Shown: positions 26,441 through 36,162 of the stretch, one piece after another | Position numbering within the stretch: the stretch's first letter is position 1 | How the letters are laid out: each line of letters opens with the position of its first letter | Origin: Vibrio algarum | Lineage (GTDB): Bacteria > Pseudomonadota > Gammaproteobacteria > Enterobacterales > Vibrionaceae | Assembly: GCF_028204155.1 (NCBI RefSeq) | Contig: NZ_JAQLOI010000001.1 | Span: 1,178,001-1,242,000, forward strand | Direction: 5' to 3' | DNA length: 64,000 nt | Notes under the pieces: generated by a model | The model's database searches: none | Told to the model about the DNA's origin: nothing | What the model saw: only the letters and a program-made list of their open reading frames with translations | Position numbers and translations under genes: made by a program

Positions 26441-27226
26441 TTAAAGATTGTTTTTTCTAATAAATGCTTGAGGAAAGCCGTTTGTTTTTAACATTTGTAA
26501 CACTTTTTCTGATTCAGAGTAGTTTGAAAATGGCCCAACGAGTACTCTGAAGTTACTGTTGTTCGGTTCAATATAGGTTTCTAGCGATAAACTTTGGTTT
26601 ATATCTTGAGCTAAACTTTTGCTTCTGTCCTCATGATTTGAGGATGAGGCTTGAATACTGTAGCTCAATAAGGCCTTCGTTGGGTTCAATGTTGAAGGTT
26701 GTGGTTTTGTCGTGATGTATTCGATCTCTACATTGGCCGTGCCTGTGTCAACTACGTTTAACTTATACGCAGCGGCATAGCTAAGATCGATAATTCTTCC
26801 ACCGTGAAATGGCCCTCGATCATTAATACGAACGATAGTGCTTTTGCCATTATCTTTATTGGTTACCTTAACATAGCTAGGTATAGGCAGTGTTTTATGC
26901 GCCGCTGACATAGAGTACATATCATAGATTTCTCCATTTGAAGTGAGATGACCATGAAATTTTTTTCCGTACCACGATGCTTGCCCACTTTGCTTAAAGC
27001 CATCTGGGTTCTTGATGATTTTATATGAACCACCTCGAAGATTATAATCTCTATTTCCTCCACGGCTGAAAGGTTCATAGACAGGATGCGCGTCTTCGAT
27101 ATGATCGAGTTGAATGGGTTTATCTGGGCCAACATCATTGGAAATCGAATAGCGGCTGTCAGAGCTAGAACAAGCCACTAATAATAGAGTTAAAACGATA
27201 GTAAATAGAGTGTTATTAATTTTCAT
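26441..27226 (-). CDS. rlpA: RlpA septal-ring lipoprotein / lytic transglycosylase
   Basis: 261 residues. A lipoprotein signal (LLLVACSSS) is followed by the RlpA double-psi barrel (GQASWYGKKFHGHLTSNGE, HKTLPIPSYVKVTNKDNGKS, RINDRGPFHGGRIIDLSYAAA) with the catalytic-type aspartate and the GRxIDLS motif. A SPOR domain at the C-terminus (about 190-261) would bind denuded glycan at division sites. The ATG shares one base with the rodA stop (TAATG). Confidence 0.94.
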   Translation of the reverse strand: MKINNTLFTIVLTLLLVACSSSDSRYSISNDVGPDKPIQLDHIEDAHPVYEPFSRGGNRDYNLRGGSYKIIKNPDGFKQSGQASWYGKKFHGHLTSNGEIYDMYSMSAAHKTLPIPSYVKVTNKDNGKSTIVRINDRGPFHGGRIIDLSYAAAYKLNVVDTGTANVEIEYITTKPQPSTLNPTKALLSYSIQASSSNHEDRSKSLAQDINQSLSLETYIEPNNSNFRVLVGPFSNYSESEKVLQMLKTNGFPQAFIRKNNL

Positions 27227-28345
27227 TATGTCGCTTTTGATAACATGCTTCTGTGAGTATGAATAGACATTAATATGCCGAAACCTGCCATTAGCGTAAC
27301 CATTGATGTGCCGCCATAGCTAATAAGGGGAGTGGAACTCCGACTACAGGCAGTATGCCACTAACCATACCGACGTTTACGAAAATGTACACAAAGAAAC
27401 TTAACATGACACTTCCAGCCATCATTCTACCAAAAGCCGATTGAGATTGACTGGCGAGATATAAGCCTCTGCCGATGATAAAAAGATAAAGTGAAAATAA
27501 AGCTAGGATACCAAGCATACCCCATTCTTCAGCAATAACCGCGAATATAAAATCTGTATGTCGTTCTGGTAAAAACTCTAGTTGTGATTGAGTTCCATGT
27601 AACCAGCCCTTGCCTGACACACCACCTGAACCGATAGCGATTTTGCTCTGTATTATGTGGTAACCCGCACCTAGAGGGTCGGATTCAGGGTTGAAGAGAG
27701 TACGTACTCTCACTTTCTGGTATTCCCGCATTAGGAAAAACCATAAAATTGGTGCAAATGCACTTACAGTAACTGCCGCTGAAAAAATATAACGCCAACT
27801 TAATCCAGCTAAAAAAATAACAAATATACCAGACGCAGCAATAAGAATGGAGGTTCCTAAATCTGGTTGCTTAGCAATTAAAATAGTTGGTACGCCAACC
27901 AAAATTAAAGATATGACCAATGTTTTGAATGAGGGTGGAAGCGGTCTTTTACCAATATACTTTGCGACCATTAATGGTACGGCTAGTTTGAGTAGTTCTG
28001 AAGGCTGAAATCGTATAAAACCTAAATTGAGCCAACGTTGGGCACCCTTTGATGACTCTCCAAAAAGAGTACTCCTAACAAAAGAACAACGCCAACAACG
28101 AATAGAAAAGGTGCAAAGGCTTCATAGGTTCGCGGAGATATTTGAGCGAGTACAATCATAACGCCTAACGCTAATACCATACGCATTGCTTGACGATCCA
28201 TCATGGCTAAGTTTTGACCGCTTGCGCTGTACATTACAATGAGCCCAAATAACATGACAGCGATAAGACCAAGTAGTAATGGTAGATCGATGTGAAACCT
28301 TTCAAAAAAGATACGGCTTTTTCCAGTCGATGGATCTATTTTCAT
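27226..28345 (-). pseudogene. rodA: RodA SEDS glycosyltransferase with two one-base frameshifts (likely artefacts)
   Basis: Peptidoglycan polymerase of the elongasome, partner of PBP2. The frame from 28345 reads FERFHIDLPLLLGLIAVM to VLLLGVLF and breaks at a T5 run (A at 28062-28066 on the plus strand). It continues in another frame as GESSKGAQRWLNLGFIRFQ to VGVPLPL, and breaks again at C4 (G at 27327-27330 on plus), after which ISYGGTSMVTLMAGFG and IHTHRSMLSKAT follow to a TAA at 27228-27226. One extra base in each run gives a normal 373-residue protein. rodA is essential in most rods, so errors in the assembly are likely. Confidence 0.92.
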
Positions 28346-30231
28346 TACTCTTCCGCTCCTTCTTCTTTGTTTAGTATTATCTTATCGAAAATCTTACGTA
28401 CTACTGGTGCCCCGTTAGTTGAGCCACCTCCTGCATTTTCTAACACGATGGTTGCGACGACTTGAGGATCTTCTAAAGGCGCGAATCCAGTAAACAAAGC
28501 GTGGTCTCTTAAGTACTCATCAAGCTCTTCTGCGTTGTACTCTTCGTCCTCTTTGAGCCCAAAGACTTGAGCTGTACCTGACTTCCCACCGCTTTGATAA
28601 CCGAGCTTTTGAAATGCTCTACGGGCCGTTCCTTTTTTACCATGATTAACTAGGTTCATCCCGTTAATCGCGATGTCCCAATACTTGTCAGGAACGCCTG
28701 AAATTGGTGGGTAAAGATCGATTGGTTCTGGCGTGGTGATTTGTTCGTCAGTGGTGTTATCTATTGTAGCTTTAAGCAGATGCGGAGGGATCACTTCACC
28801 TCTATGGATCAATACAGAGGTTGCCTTTGCAATTTGCATCGGTGTTGCGGTCCAATACCCTTGCCCTATGCCTACAGGTATTGTATCCCCTTGATACCAA
28901 GGGGTTCTGTGCCGGGACATTTTCCATTCTCGACTTGGCATATTCGCTTTGCTTTCTTCGTATATATCGATACCGGTATAGTCGCCAAAGCCAAATTTCA
29001 TCATCCATGAGGAAAGCTTATCTATTCCCAGATCGAAGGCTATTTGATAGAAAAATGTGTCAACGGACTCTTCAATGGATTGAGTTATGTTAACTCTTCC
29101 GTGACCCCAGCGTAGCCAGTCTCTAAATGGTTTCGTTTTTGAATTGGGTATCTTCCAGAAACCCGGATCGTTTCTAGTAGTATACGGAGTGACGATTTCC
29201 TCTTGAAGTGCAGCAACCGCTATGAAAGGTTTGACTGTCGATGCTGGAGGATAAATGCCTAACGTAGCACGATTGACCAATGGTCTGTTTTTGTTATTAA
29301 GTAGCTTGTTGTAGTCTTTACTTGAGATACCGTGAACAAATGAATTCGGGTCATAGCTTGGTGTCGACACCATCGCTAGAATACCGTTATCTTTTGGATC
29401 TAGAACCACGGCTGAGCCGCGACGATTATCTAACAGTTTATATACATACAATTGAACGTCGATATCTAGATTAAGGACTAAATCTTTCCCAGGAATCGGT
29501 GGGATATACTTTAGAGTACGGATAACTCTACCGCGGCTGTTTACTTCTACTTCTTGATATCCTGCAGTACCATGTAAGACAGTCTCGTAGTAACGTTCGA
29601 TACCCAGCTTGCCTATGTCGCGAGTGGCTTGGTAATTACTCTCTAAGCCTTCTCTTGCAAGTCTGAGTACGTCACGGTCATTGATTCTCGAAACGTAGCC
29701 TAAAACGTGTGTTAGGGCGGAGCCGTATGGATAGAATCGTTTCAAAGTTGCGGTCACTTCAACGCCGGGAAATCGGTATTGATTCACTGAAAAAATGGCG
29801 ACTTGCTCTTCTGTTAGTTGAGAAAGTAGAGGAATCGATTTAAATCGTCTCGTACGTCGGCGCTCCTTATGGAATGCTTCAATTTTTTCTGGTGAAATAT
29901 CGAGGATTTTCTGCAATTCAACAAGTGTTTTATCTATGTCTTCCGTTTTTTCTGGAATGAGCTCTAAATAAAAAACAGGCCTATTTTCGGCTAATAGCTT
30001 GCCGTTTCGGTCATATATTAGCCCTCTATTTGGAGCAATAGGGACCACTTTTATGCGGTTGTCATTTGACCGAGTTTCATAATCTTGGTACTGATTGACC
30101 TGAATATTATATAGGTTACCAATCAGTACTGTGAACATAGCGATTATCCCAAGAAAAGAGATAAACGCTCTACTTTTGAATAGTCTAGATTCGACTTGAT
30201 GATCACGAATTTGAGTGCGTCTACGTCTCAT
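28345..30231 (-). CDS. mrdA: Penicillin-binding protein 2 (elongation transpeptidase)
   Basis: Cross-links peptidoglycan during lateral growth with RodA. 628 residues: an N-terminal membrane helix (about 25-45), a dimerisation/pedestal domain with PNRGLIYDRNGKLLAENRP, and a transpeptidase domain with SxxK YPPASTVKPFIA, SxN region EESVDTFFYQ, and KSG as GGKSGTAQVFG. The stop overlaps the rodA start by one base. Length is normal (E. coli 633). Confidence 0.97.
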   Translation of the reverse strand: MRRRRTQIRDHQVESRLFKSRAFISFLGIIAMFTVLIGNLYNIQVNQYQDYETRSNDNRIKVVPIAPNRGLIYDRNGKLLAENRPVFYLELIPEKTEDIDKTLVELQKILDISPEKIEAFHKERRRTRRFKSIPLLSQLTEEQVAIFSVNQYRFPGVEVTATLKRFYPYGSALTHVLGYVSRINDRDVLRLAREGLESNYQATRDIGKLGIERYYETVLHGTAGYQEVEVNSRGRVIRTLKYIPPIPGKDLVLNLDIDVQLYVYKLLDNRRGSAVVLDPKDNGILAMVSTPSYDPNSFVHGISSKDYNKLLNNKNRPLVNRATLGIYPPASTVKPFIAVAALQEEIVTPYTTRNDPGFWKIPNSKTKPFRDWLRWGHGRVNITQSIEESVDTFFYQIAFDLGIDKLSSWMMKFGFGDYTGIDIYEESKANMPSREWKMSRHRTPWYQGDTIPVGIGQGYWTATPMQIAKATSVLIHRGEVIPPHLLKATIDNTTDEQITTPEPIDLYPPISGVPDKYWDIAINGMNLVNHGKKGTARRAFQKLGYQSGGKSGTAQVFGLKEDEEYNAEELDEYLRDHALFTGFAPLEDPQVVATIVLENAGGGSTNGAPVVRKIFDKIILNKEEGAEE

Positions 30232-30237
30232 GTCACT

Positions 30238-30708
30238 CTATTCTCGATGATACGGATGGTTGGTGGTAATACTCCAAGCCCTGTAGAGGCTCTCTGCCAT
30301 TATAACTCTAACAAGTGGATGTGGCAGTGTAAGAGGAGAAAGTGACCAGCTTTGTTCAGCGGCAGCCTTGCAAGCCGGAGCTAAACCTTCAGGGCCACCA
30401 ATTAAGATCGAGACATCTCTCGCATCTAGTTTCCAATTCTCTAGCTGTTGTGCCAATTGCCCTGTATCCCATCGTTTTCCTGGAATATCCAGAGTAACAA
30501 TTCGATTACCTTTAGGTATGGCGGCAAGCATTGCTTCCCCTTCTTTTTGCAGAATTCTCACAATGTCTGCATTTTTGCCTCTTTTTCCGGCGGAAATTTC
30601 CGTCAGCTCCAAAGGCATATCATGAGGAAAACGACGTTTGTATTCGCTGAACCCTTCTTCTACCCACTTAGGCATTTTGGTTCCAACCGCAATCAGCTGA
30701 ATCTTCAA
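30238..30708 (-). CDS. rlmH: 23S rRNA (pseudouridine1915-N3)-methyltransferase
   Basis: 156-residue SPOUT methyltransferase acting on helix 69 of assembled 70S ribosomes. Family sequence is seen in MKIQLIAVGTKMPKWVEEGF, the SAM knot VSILIGGPEGLAPACK, and SLSPLTLPHPLVRVIMAESLYRAW. It is 6 bp before mrdA and 2 bp after rsfS, in the conserved rsfS-rlmH-mrdA-rodA order. Confidence 0.97.
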   Translation of the reverse strand: MKIQLIAVGTKMPKWVEEGFSEYKRRFPHDMPLELTEISAGKRGKNADIVRILQKEGEAMLAAIPKGNRIVTLDIPGKRWDTGQLAQQLENWKLDARDVSILIGGPEGLAPACKAAAEQSWSLSPLTLPHPLVRVIMAESLYRAWSITTNHPYHRE

Positions 30709-30710
30709 CG

Positions 30711-31028
30711 CTAGCTCCAGAGCTTTTCTAGTTGATAGAGCTCACGATGTTCTTGTTGCATTACATGCACCATCACATCGCCCATATCTAATACTACCCA
30801 TTCACCTTCGTTCTCACCATCGATACCCAATGGTGTTAAACCTCTGTTTTTAGCTTCGGTTGCAACATTATCCGCGATAGATGATACATGGCGTTTAGAG
30901 CTACCAGTGCAAACTATCATATAGTCGGTAACACTAGATTTATCGACTACATTAATAGTTACAATGTTCTCTGCTTTCATGTCGTCTGCTTTTTCCGCAA
31001 GAAACGTTTTTAGTTCGTCGCCTAACAA
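30711..31028 (-). CDS. rsfS: Ribosome silencing factor RsfS
   Basis: Binds ribosomal protein L14 and blocks subunit joining in starvation. 105 residues from a TTG start at 31028, the same length as the E. coli protein. Hallmarks: SVTDYMIVCTGSSKRHVSSI, LGIDGENEGEWVVLDMGDVM and HVMQQEHRELYQLEKLWS. The next ATG would remove conserved sequence, which supports the TTG. Confidence 0.95.
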   Translation of the reverse strand: MLGDELKTFLAEKADDMKAENIVTINVVDKSSVTDYMIVCTGSSKRHVSSIADNVATEAKNRGLTPLGIDGENEGEWVVLDMGDVMVHVMQQEHRELYQLEKLWS

Positions 31029-31078
31029 ATTAATACCTCATTAAATTAAAAAGTGCTCAATGCAAATGATAACATTCT

Positions 31079-32116
31079 TTATCTTTGAATTGGCAGGTCT
31101 GGAAATATGGCTGGGGTTGCTGAACAAAACTCCAACGAGAGTTGTGCAATTAGCGGCCATACTGAATCGTCATATTGAGTTTTGGTGGAAATCTCGGCTT
31201 TATTCAAACCTCTAAATAGTCGACGAATCTGAGCAAACTCTAACCTTTGCAGTGTAGAACTGTATAGAGGTCGTTTACTTTGCCAGATGCGATGCTTGTC
31301 AAAAATGGCACCAATGGACGTGTGCGATAATTCACTTTTTAGTTTGGTAATCAAGTTCAATTCACGTTGGAAGGTTCTAAGTAAAATAACGGGTTCAATA
31401 CCTTCCAATTCTAATTGACGAAGAATACGTTGAGCTCTTTTGGGTTTCCCAGCCAATAATGCATCCATCCAATGAAATGGCGTGAAATGATTATGTCGGC
31501 TCAGGGATTCCTCTATGCGAACCAAATTGAGGTCGCCATCTGAATAGAGCAAAGCGAGCTTTTCTAAACTCTGAGCCAGTGCGAGTAAGTTACCTTCGTG
31601 CCATTGTGCCAGCATCTGAAGCGCTTGCGCGTCTGGTTTTAGGTTAAGTTTTCTGCAACGATTCTGAATAAACTGAGGTAACCTCTGAATGTCAGGGGTA
31701 AGACAACTAACCCAAACACCTTGTTGGTTTAAGGTCTTAAACCACTTGGCATTTTCTTGGGCTTTTGTCAGCTTACTCCCTACGATAAGAAGTAAAATAT
31801 CAGCGTGCAAACTTTCGGTTAATTGGACTAGTTCCTTCGATGCGGCCGCATTGATACCGGTTTCAGGAACCTCTAGCTCAATAATCTGTCGACTAGAAAA
31901 TAGGCTTAATGCTTGGCAGCAGTCGTACACTTCATTCCAGTTGATTTGATTATCAATGGTAAAGTTGTGCTTTTCATCAAACCCGGCCATTTTCGCGGTG
32001 GCAATTATTGCGTCGCGGCTCTCTTGAACGAGCAGTGGTTCGTTACCAAAGACGAGATAACTGCTATGAAGCTGCCGATGTAGCTGATCTACTAGCTTGT
32101 CCGCAAAAATGCGCAT
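31079..32116 (-). CDS. holA: DNA polymerase III delta subunit
   Basis: Clamp-loader subunit that opens the beta clamp. 345 residues (E. coli 343). The N-terminal AAA-like domain shows SYLVFGNEPLLVQESRDAI and NEVYDCCQALSLFSSRQIIELE; the clamp-binding wrench residues and collar domain follow, with WMDALLAGKPKRAQRILRQL near residue 220. It lies 8 bp after lptE, as in E. coli. Confidence 0.96.
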   Translation of the reverse strand: MRIFADKLVDQLHRQLHSSYLVFGNEPLLVQESRDAIIATAKMAGFDEKHNFTIDNQINWNEVYDCCQALSLFSSRQIIELEVPETGINAAASKELVQLTESLHADILLLIVGSKLTKAQENAKWFKTLNQQGVWVSCLTPDIQRLPQFIQNRCRKLNLKPDAQALQMLAQWHEGNLLALAQSLEKLALLYSDGDLNLVRIEESLSRHNHFTPFHWMDALLAGKPKRAQRILRQLELEGIEPVILLRTFQRELNLITKLKSELSHTSIGAIFDKHRIWQSKRPLYSSTLQRLEFAQIRRLFRGLNKAEISTKTQYDDSVWPLIAQLSLEFCSATPAIFPDLPIQR

Positions 32117-32123
32117 CGTCCAA

Positions 32124-32753
32124 TTACTCGCTAATAGTGTTAGTTTGTGGTGAAGTCAGATCTTCGTTGTTAATAAGGGGGGTCATTGGGTTCGAATTAT
32201 CGGTGTTTTGGTTTTCGTCACCGTCAAACTGCATGTTGCCTTCTTCAATTTGATTCTTCACTCGGGCCATTTGTCGCATGATTAGAGAGGCGGCTTGTAT
32301 GCGCATTTCATCTTCGATCATGTCTTTTTCGACGGATTTTGCCAAGGCGGTACTTGGATTATCCAGATAGTTTCGAGTGACTGTATTGGAGTAAGTTTTT
32401 GTACCCAGTTCCGGGATTGTTATCCGAAAAGAGGTGTTATAAGTGAGTGCTTTTTCAGCTGCAGTACTATTTTGATAGAGAGATAAAGTGCTTTCACTGA
32501 CGCTCTCACTGATTAGATGTAAGTTTGGAACAGTAGGGGAAGGCGGAACCACTTCGATGTCGTTTAGCCTCAGCTGAGCTTCTACATTTCTTGTTAATTG
32601 ACTGTATTTATCAAAGCTAGTGAAAGATAGCTTTGATATCTCTTCTGGTACTAAATAATTCCCACGTAGGTGAAAACCACAGGCAGATAAAGCCATTGAA
32701 AATAGTACAACAACCATAACTTTGATTGAAAATTTGTAGGCAATTGGTTTCAC
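32124..32753 (-). CDS. lptE: LPS-assembly lipoprotein LptE
   Basis: Outer-membrane lipoprotein that plugs the LptD barrel in LPS export. 209 residues with lipobox ALSACGFHLRGNYLV; GFHLRG right after the cysteine is characteristic. The C-terminal 35 residues are acidic and Asn/Thr-rich and look disordered, a little longer than E. coli LptE (193). It precedes holA and follows leuS. Confidence 0.95.
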   Translation of the reverse strand: MKPIAYKFSIKVMVVVLFSMALSACGFHLRGNYLVPEEISKLSFTSFDKYSQLTRNVEAQLRLNDIEVVPPSPTVPNLHLISESVSESTLSLYQNSTAAEKALTYNTSFRITIPELGTKTYSNTVTRNYLDNPSTALAKSVEKDMIEDEMRIQAASLIMRQMARVKNQIEEGNMQFDGDENQNTDNSNPMTPLINNEDLTSPQTNTISE

Positions 32754-32793
32754 AAAATACTCTCTGCTTTATTATGTTTAGCTAAAATTAATT

Positions 32794-32867
32794 TACTTAT
32801 CTAATAAGAATCAGGCGCTTTAATTCTTATTAGATAAGTATAAACAGGATGAATACACATCCTGTTT
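32794..32867. repeat. 18-bp perfect inverted repeat plus a second hairpin between leuS and lptE
   Basis: 32794-32811 is exactly the reverse complement of 32823-32840 (18 bp, 11-base loop). Right next to it 32842-32851 pairs perfectly with 32858-32867 (10 bp, 6-base loop). Neither is followed by a good T-tract on the minus strand, so simple intrinsic termination is uncertain. It could cause processing or attenuation between leuS and lptE. Confidence 0.75.
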
Positions 32868-32903
32868 ATTGACCTTAAAATCTTAATTTAGTTCTCGAAT
32901 CAA

Positions 32904-35477
32904 TTAATTCGCAACTATATTAAGTAATTTCCCAGGTACATAGATTACTTTTCTGATGGTCTTTCCGTCAGTGAACTTAACGACATTTTCGTTATTGAGC
33001 CCCAGGCTTTCTACGTGTTCTTTGCTTGCATCTGCAGCAACAGTAAGCTTCGCACGAAGTTTACCGTTAACTTGTACAACAATGAGCTTTTCGTCTTCGA
33101 TCATTGCTTTGTCATCAGCGGTTGGCCAAGTAGCCGTATCCATTGCTGACTCACCTAAAATCTCCCATAGCTCATAAGAGATATGTGGGGTAATTGGGTA
33201 AAGCATAGCTACCACTGCTTTCAAAGCTTCATCAAGAATAGCTCTGTCTTGCGGTACCTCTTGAGGTGCTTTAGCTAATTTATTCATTAGCTCCATGATT
33301 GCAGCAATCGCTGTATTGTACGTCTGACGTCGCTCAATATCATCCGTTACCTTAGCAATCGTCTTATGTACGTCACGACGTAGCGCTTTCTGATTTCCAG
33401 TTAACGTTGAGTTGTCTAGTGGTTCACTTGCACCTTTTGACGTATGCTCGTTAACAAGTTTCCAGACACGTTTTAGGAAGCGGTTTGCGCCTTCAACACC
33501 AGACTCCTGCCATTCTAGGGTCATATCAGCAGGAGAGGCGAACATCATAAATAGGCGAACAGTATCTGCACCATATTTATCTACCATCTCTTGAGGGTCT
33601 ATACCATTGTTCTTAGATTTAGACATCTTAGTCATGCCAGTATGAACGACATCGTTGCCTTCAGAGTCTACTGCTTTAACAATGCGACCTTTTTCATCAC
33701 GTTCAACCGTAACATCTGTTGGTGATACCCATACTTTAGTACCCTTTTCAGTGGTGTAGTGATAAGCATCAGCAAGCACCATACCTTGGCAAAGAAGTTT
33801 CTTAAATGGTTCGTCGCTATTGACCATTCCTGCATCACGCAGAAGTTTATGGAAGAAACGAGAATAGAGTAAGTGCATGCAGGCATGTTCAATACCACCG
33901 ACGTACTGATCAACAGGTAACCAGTAGTTCGCTGCTTTAGGATCGAGCATTTCATCAGCTTGAGGTGAACAATATCGAGCGTAATACCAAGAAGACTCCA
34001 TAAAGGTGTCGAAAGTATCTGTTTCGCGTAAAGCTGGTTCACCATTAAAAGTGGTTTCAGCCCATGCTTTGTCGGCTTTAATTGGGCTAGTTACACCATC
34101 CATTACTACATCTTCTGGAAGAATAACGGGCAGTTGATCGGCTGGGACCGGGTGAACTTCACCATCTTGAGTTGTGACCATTGGGATAGGTGCACCCCAG
34201 TAGCGTTGACGAGAAACACCCCAATCACGAAGGCGGAAATTGACGGTTTTTTTGCCTTTTTTCTCAGACTCTAGCTTTGCGGCGATCGCATCAAAAGCGT
34301 CTTTGAAAGAAAGACCATCAAAATCGCCTGAATCAAATAGTACGCCTTTTTCAGTGTAAGCTACTTCTGAGATATCTAGCTCACTGCCGTCTGCGGGCTT
34401 AATAACCGGTACTATATCCAGAGCGTATTTGGTTGCAAACTCGTAGTCACGTTGATCATGTGCTGGTACAGCCATTACTGCGCCAGTACCGTAATCCATT
34501 AGGACAAAGTTAGCGACAAAAATAGGAACTTCACGGCCGTTAAGAGGATGGATAGCCTTAAGGCCTGTATCCATTCCTTTTTTCTCCATAGTCGCAAGCT
34601 CTGCTTCTGCTACTTTGTTGTTTTTACACTCGTCGATAAATTCCGCTAGTTCTGCATTATTTTGCGCAGCCTGAGTGGCTAACGGGTGTCCGGCAGCAAT
34701 ACCTACGTAAGTTACTCCCATTAGTGTATCAGGGCGAGTGGTATAAACCTCTAAGTCTGCTTGGTCTGCGACTTTAAAGGTAAGCTCTACACCTTCTGAA
34801 CGGCCAATCCAATTACGTTGCATGGTTTTTACCATCTCAGGCCAACCATCTAGATTATCTAATTCGTCTAGTAGTTCTTGAGCATATGCCGTAATTTTAA
34901 TAAACCACTGCGGGATCTCTTTTTGTTCTACCGGAGTATCACAACGCCAACAGCAACCATCCTCAACTTGCTCATTCGCTAGAACAGTTTGGTCGTTTGG
35001 ACACCAGTTTACAGAGGAGGTCTTTTTATAAACCAATCCTTTATTATAAAGCTGAGTGAAAAACTCTTGTTCCCAACGGTAGTACTCAGGAGTACAGGTT
35101 GCGAATTCTCGGTTCCAATCGTAACCAAAACCGAGCAGCTTTAGCTGGTTTTTCATGTATTCGATATTTTCATATGTCCAAGGTGCAGGTGCCGTTTTAT
35201 TTTTTACTGCGGCATTTTCTGCAGGAAGACCAAATGCATCCCAGCCGATAGGCTGCATAACATTTTTACCTTGTAGACGCTGGAAACGAGAAACTACATC
35301 ACCGATAGTGTAGTTACGCACATGACCCATGTGGAGTCGACCACTTGGATAAGGGAACATGGAGAGACAGTAAAACTTCTCTTTGCTTGGGTCTTCGGTT
35401 ACGACGAATGTTTTATTTTCATCCCAGTGCTTTTGAACTTTTTGTTCAATCTCTTGCGGGTTATATTGCTCTTGCAT
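32904..35477 (-). CDS. leuS: Leucyl-tRNA synthetase
   Basis: Charges the leucine tRNAs, seven of which lie later in the window. 857 residues (E. coli 860): class I motif FPYPSGRLHMGHVRNYTIGD (HIGH as HMGH), an editing CP1 domain at about 225-415 with TTRPDTLMGVTYV, the KMSKS loop as MTKMSKSKNNGID, and the anticodon-binding and C-terminal domains. Full length, no anomaly. Confidence 0.98.
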   Translation of the reverse strand: MQEQYNPQEIEQKVQKHWDENKTFVVTEDPSKEKFYCLSMFPYPSGRLHMGHVRNYTIGDVVSRFQRLQGKNVMQPIGWDAFGLPAENAAVKNKTAPAPWTYENIEYMKNQLKLLGFGYDWNREFATCTPEYYRWEQEFFTQLYNKGLVYKKTSSVNWCPNDQTVLANEQVEDGCCWRCDTPVEQKEIPQWFIKITAYAQELLDELDNLDGWPEMVKTMQRNWIGRSEGVELTFKVADQADLEVYTTRPDTLMGVTYVGIAAGHPLATQAAQNNAELAEFIDECKNNKVAEAELATMEKKGMDTGLKAIHPLNGREVPIFVANFVLMDYGTGAVMAVPAHDQRDYEFATKYALDIVPVIKPADGSELDISEVAYTEKGVLFDSGDFDGLSFKDAFDAIAAKLESEKKGKKTVNFRLRDWGVSRQRYWGAPIPMVTTQDGEVHPVPADQLPVILPEDVVMDGVTSPIKADKAWAETTFNGEPALRETDTFDTFMESSWYYARYCSPQADEMLDPKAANYWLPVDQYVGGIEHACMHLLYSRFFHKLLRDAGMVNSDEPFKKLLCQGMVLADAYHYTTEKGTKVWVSPTDVTVERDEKGRIVKAVDSEGNDVVHTGMTKMSKSKNNGIDPQEMVDKYGADTVRLFMMFASPADMTLEWQESGVEGANRFLKRVWKLVNEHTSKGASEPLDNSTLTGNQKALRRDVHKTIAKVTDDIERRQTYNTAIAAIMELMNKLAKAPQEVPQDRAILDEALKAVVAMLYPITPHISYELWEILGESAMDTATWPTADDKAMIEDEKLIVVQVNGKLRAKLTVAADASKEHVESLGLNNENVVKFTDGKTIRKVIYVPGKLLNIVAN

Positions 35478-35624
35478 CTATGAAATCCGGTTATCTTGGA
35501 ATATGTGAGATCGGTTCGATCAGATTTGTATTGATCGGCATAGAATACCTAAAGGAAGCACGTACAACAAGCTACAATAAAGATAACATCGTACGATATT
35601 GACGGAATATAACGGAGGTAATCT

Positions 35625-36095
35625 ATGCCCAAGCGTAAACTAGGTTATGAAGAGAAGTTTGAAGAGGTCGTTGAGGTATTAAAACACAGCCCTGAGGAAA
35701 TCAATAAAGTACTAGAGACTTCAGGAGAGGTGGCTCAAGCTGCAAGTGATATGACAAAGGATGAACTCTCTCTTGTTTCTGCTTATGTGAAGTCAGATTT
35801 GAAAGAATTTGCAGATAATTACCAAGAAAGCAAAGAGAGCCCATTTTCTATTATGGTTGCGGATTCCATATGGCAAGCACTATTAGATATTACCGACCGC
35901 ACGAAGGTCGAGTGGGTCGAGTTGTTTGAAGACTTAGAACACCAAGGCATCTATCAAGTAGGAGACGTAATAGGCTTGGGTCATTTGATCTGTGAAAAGT
36001 GTGGACAAAAAACGCAGTATATCCATCCAACAACAATTCAAGCGTGCAGTAAATGCGGCGGAGATGAGTTCACACGAGTCTCTTTGAAGCCATAA
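35625..36095 (+). CDS. YbeL-like zinc-ribbon protein (DUF1451)
   Basis: 156 residues. A helical N-terminal region (35-60% charged) is followed by a C-terminal zinc ribbon with CEKCGQKT and CSKCGGDEF. The family (YbeL/DUF1451) is found next to leuS in many gammaproteobacteria; its role is unknown. It is divergent from leuS and ends at a terminator shared with lnt. Confidence 0.88.
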   Translation: MPKRKLGYEEKFEEVVEVLKHSPEEINKVLETSGEVAQAASDMTKDELSLVSAYVKSDLKEFADNYQESKESPFSIMVADSIWQALLDITDRTKVEWVELFEDLEHQGIYQVGDVIGLGHLICEKCGQKTQYIHPTTIQACSKCGGDEFTRVSLKP

Positions 36096-36127
36096 ATAAG
36101 TGAAGTCGGACATGAAAATGCGTAAAG

Positions 36128-36160
36128 AGTAGAGCTTCGATATTGAGGCTCTACTTTTAT
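36128..36160 (+). terminator. Terminator after the YbeL-like gene
   Basis: Stem AGTAGAGC/GCTCTACT (36128-36135 with 36148-36155), 12-base loop, then TTTTATAT. It lies between two converging genes. Confidence 0.7.
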
Positions 36161-36162
36161 AT

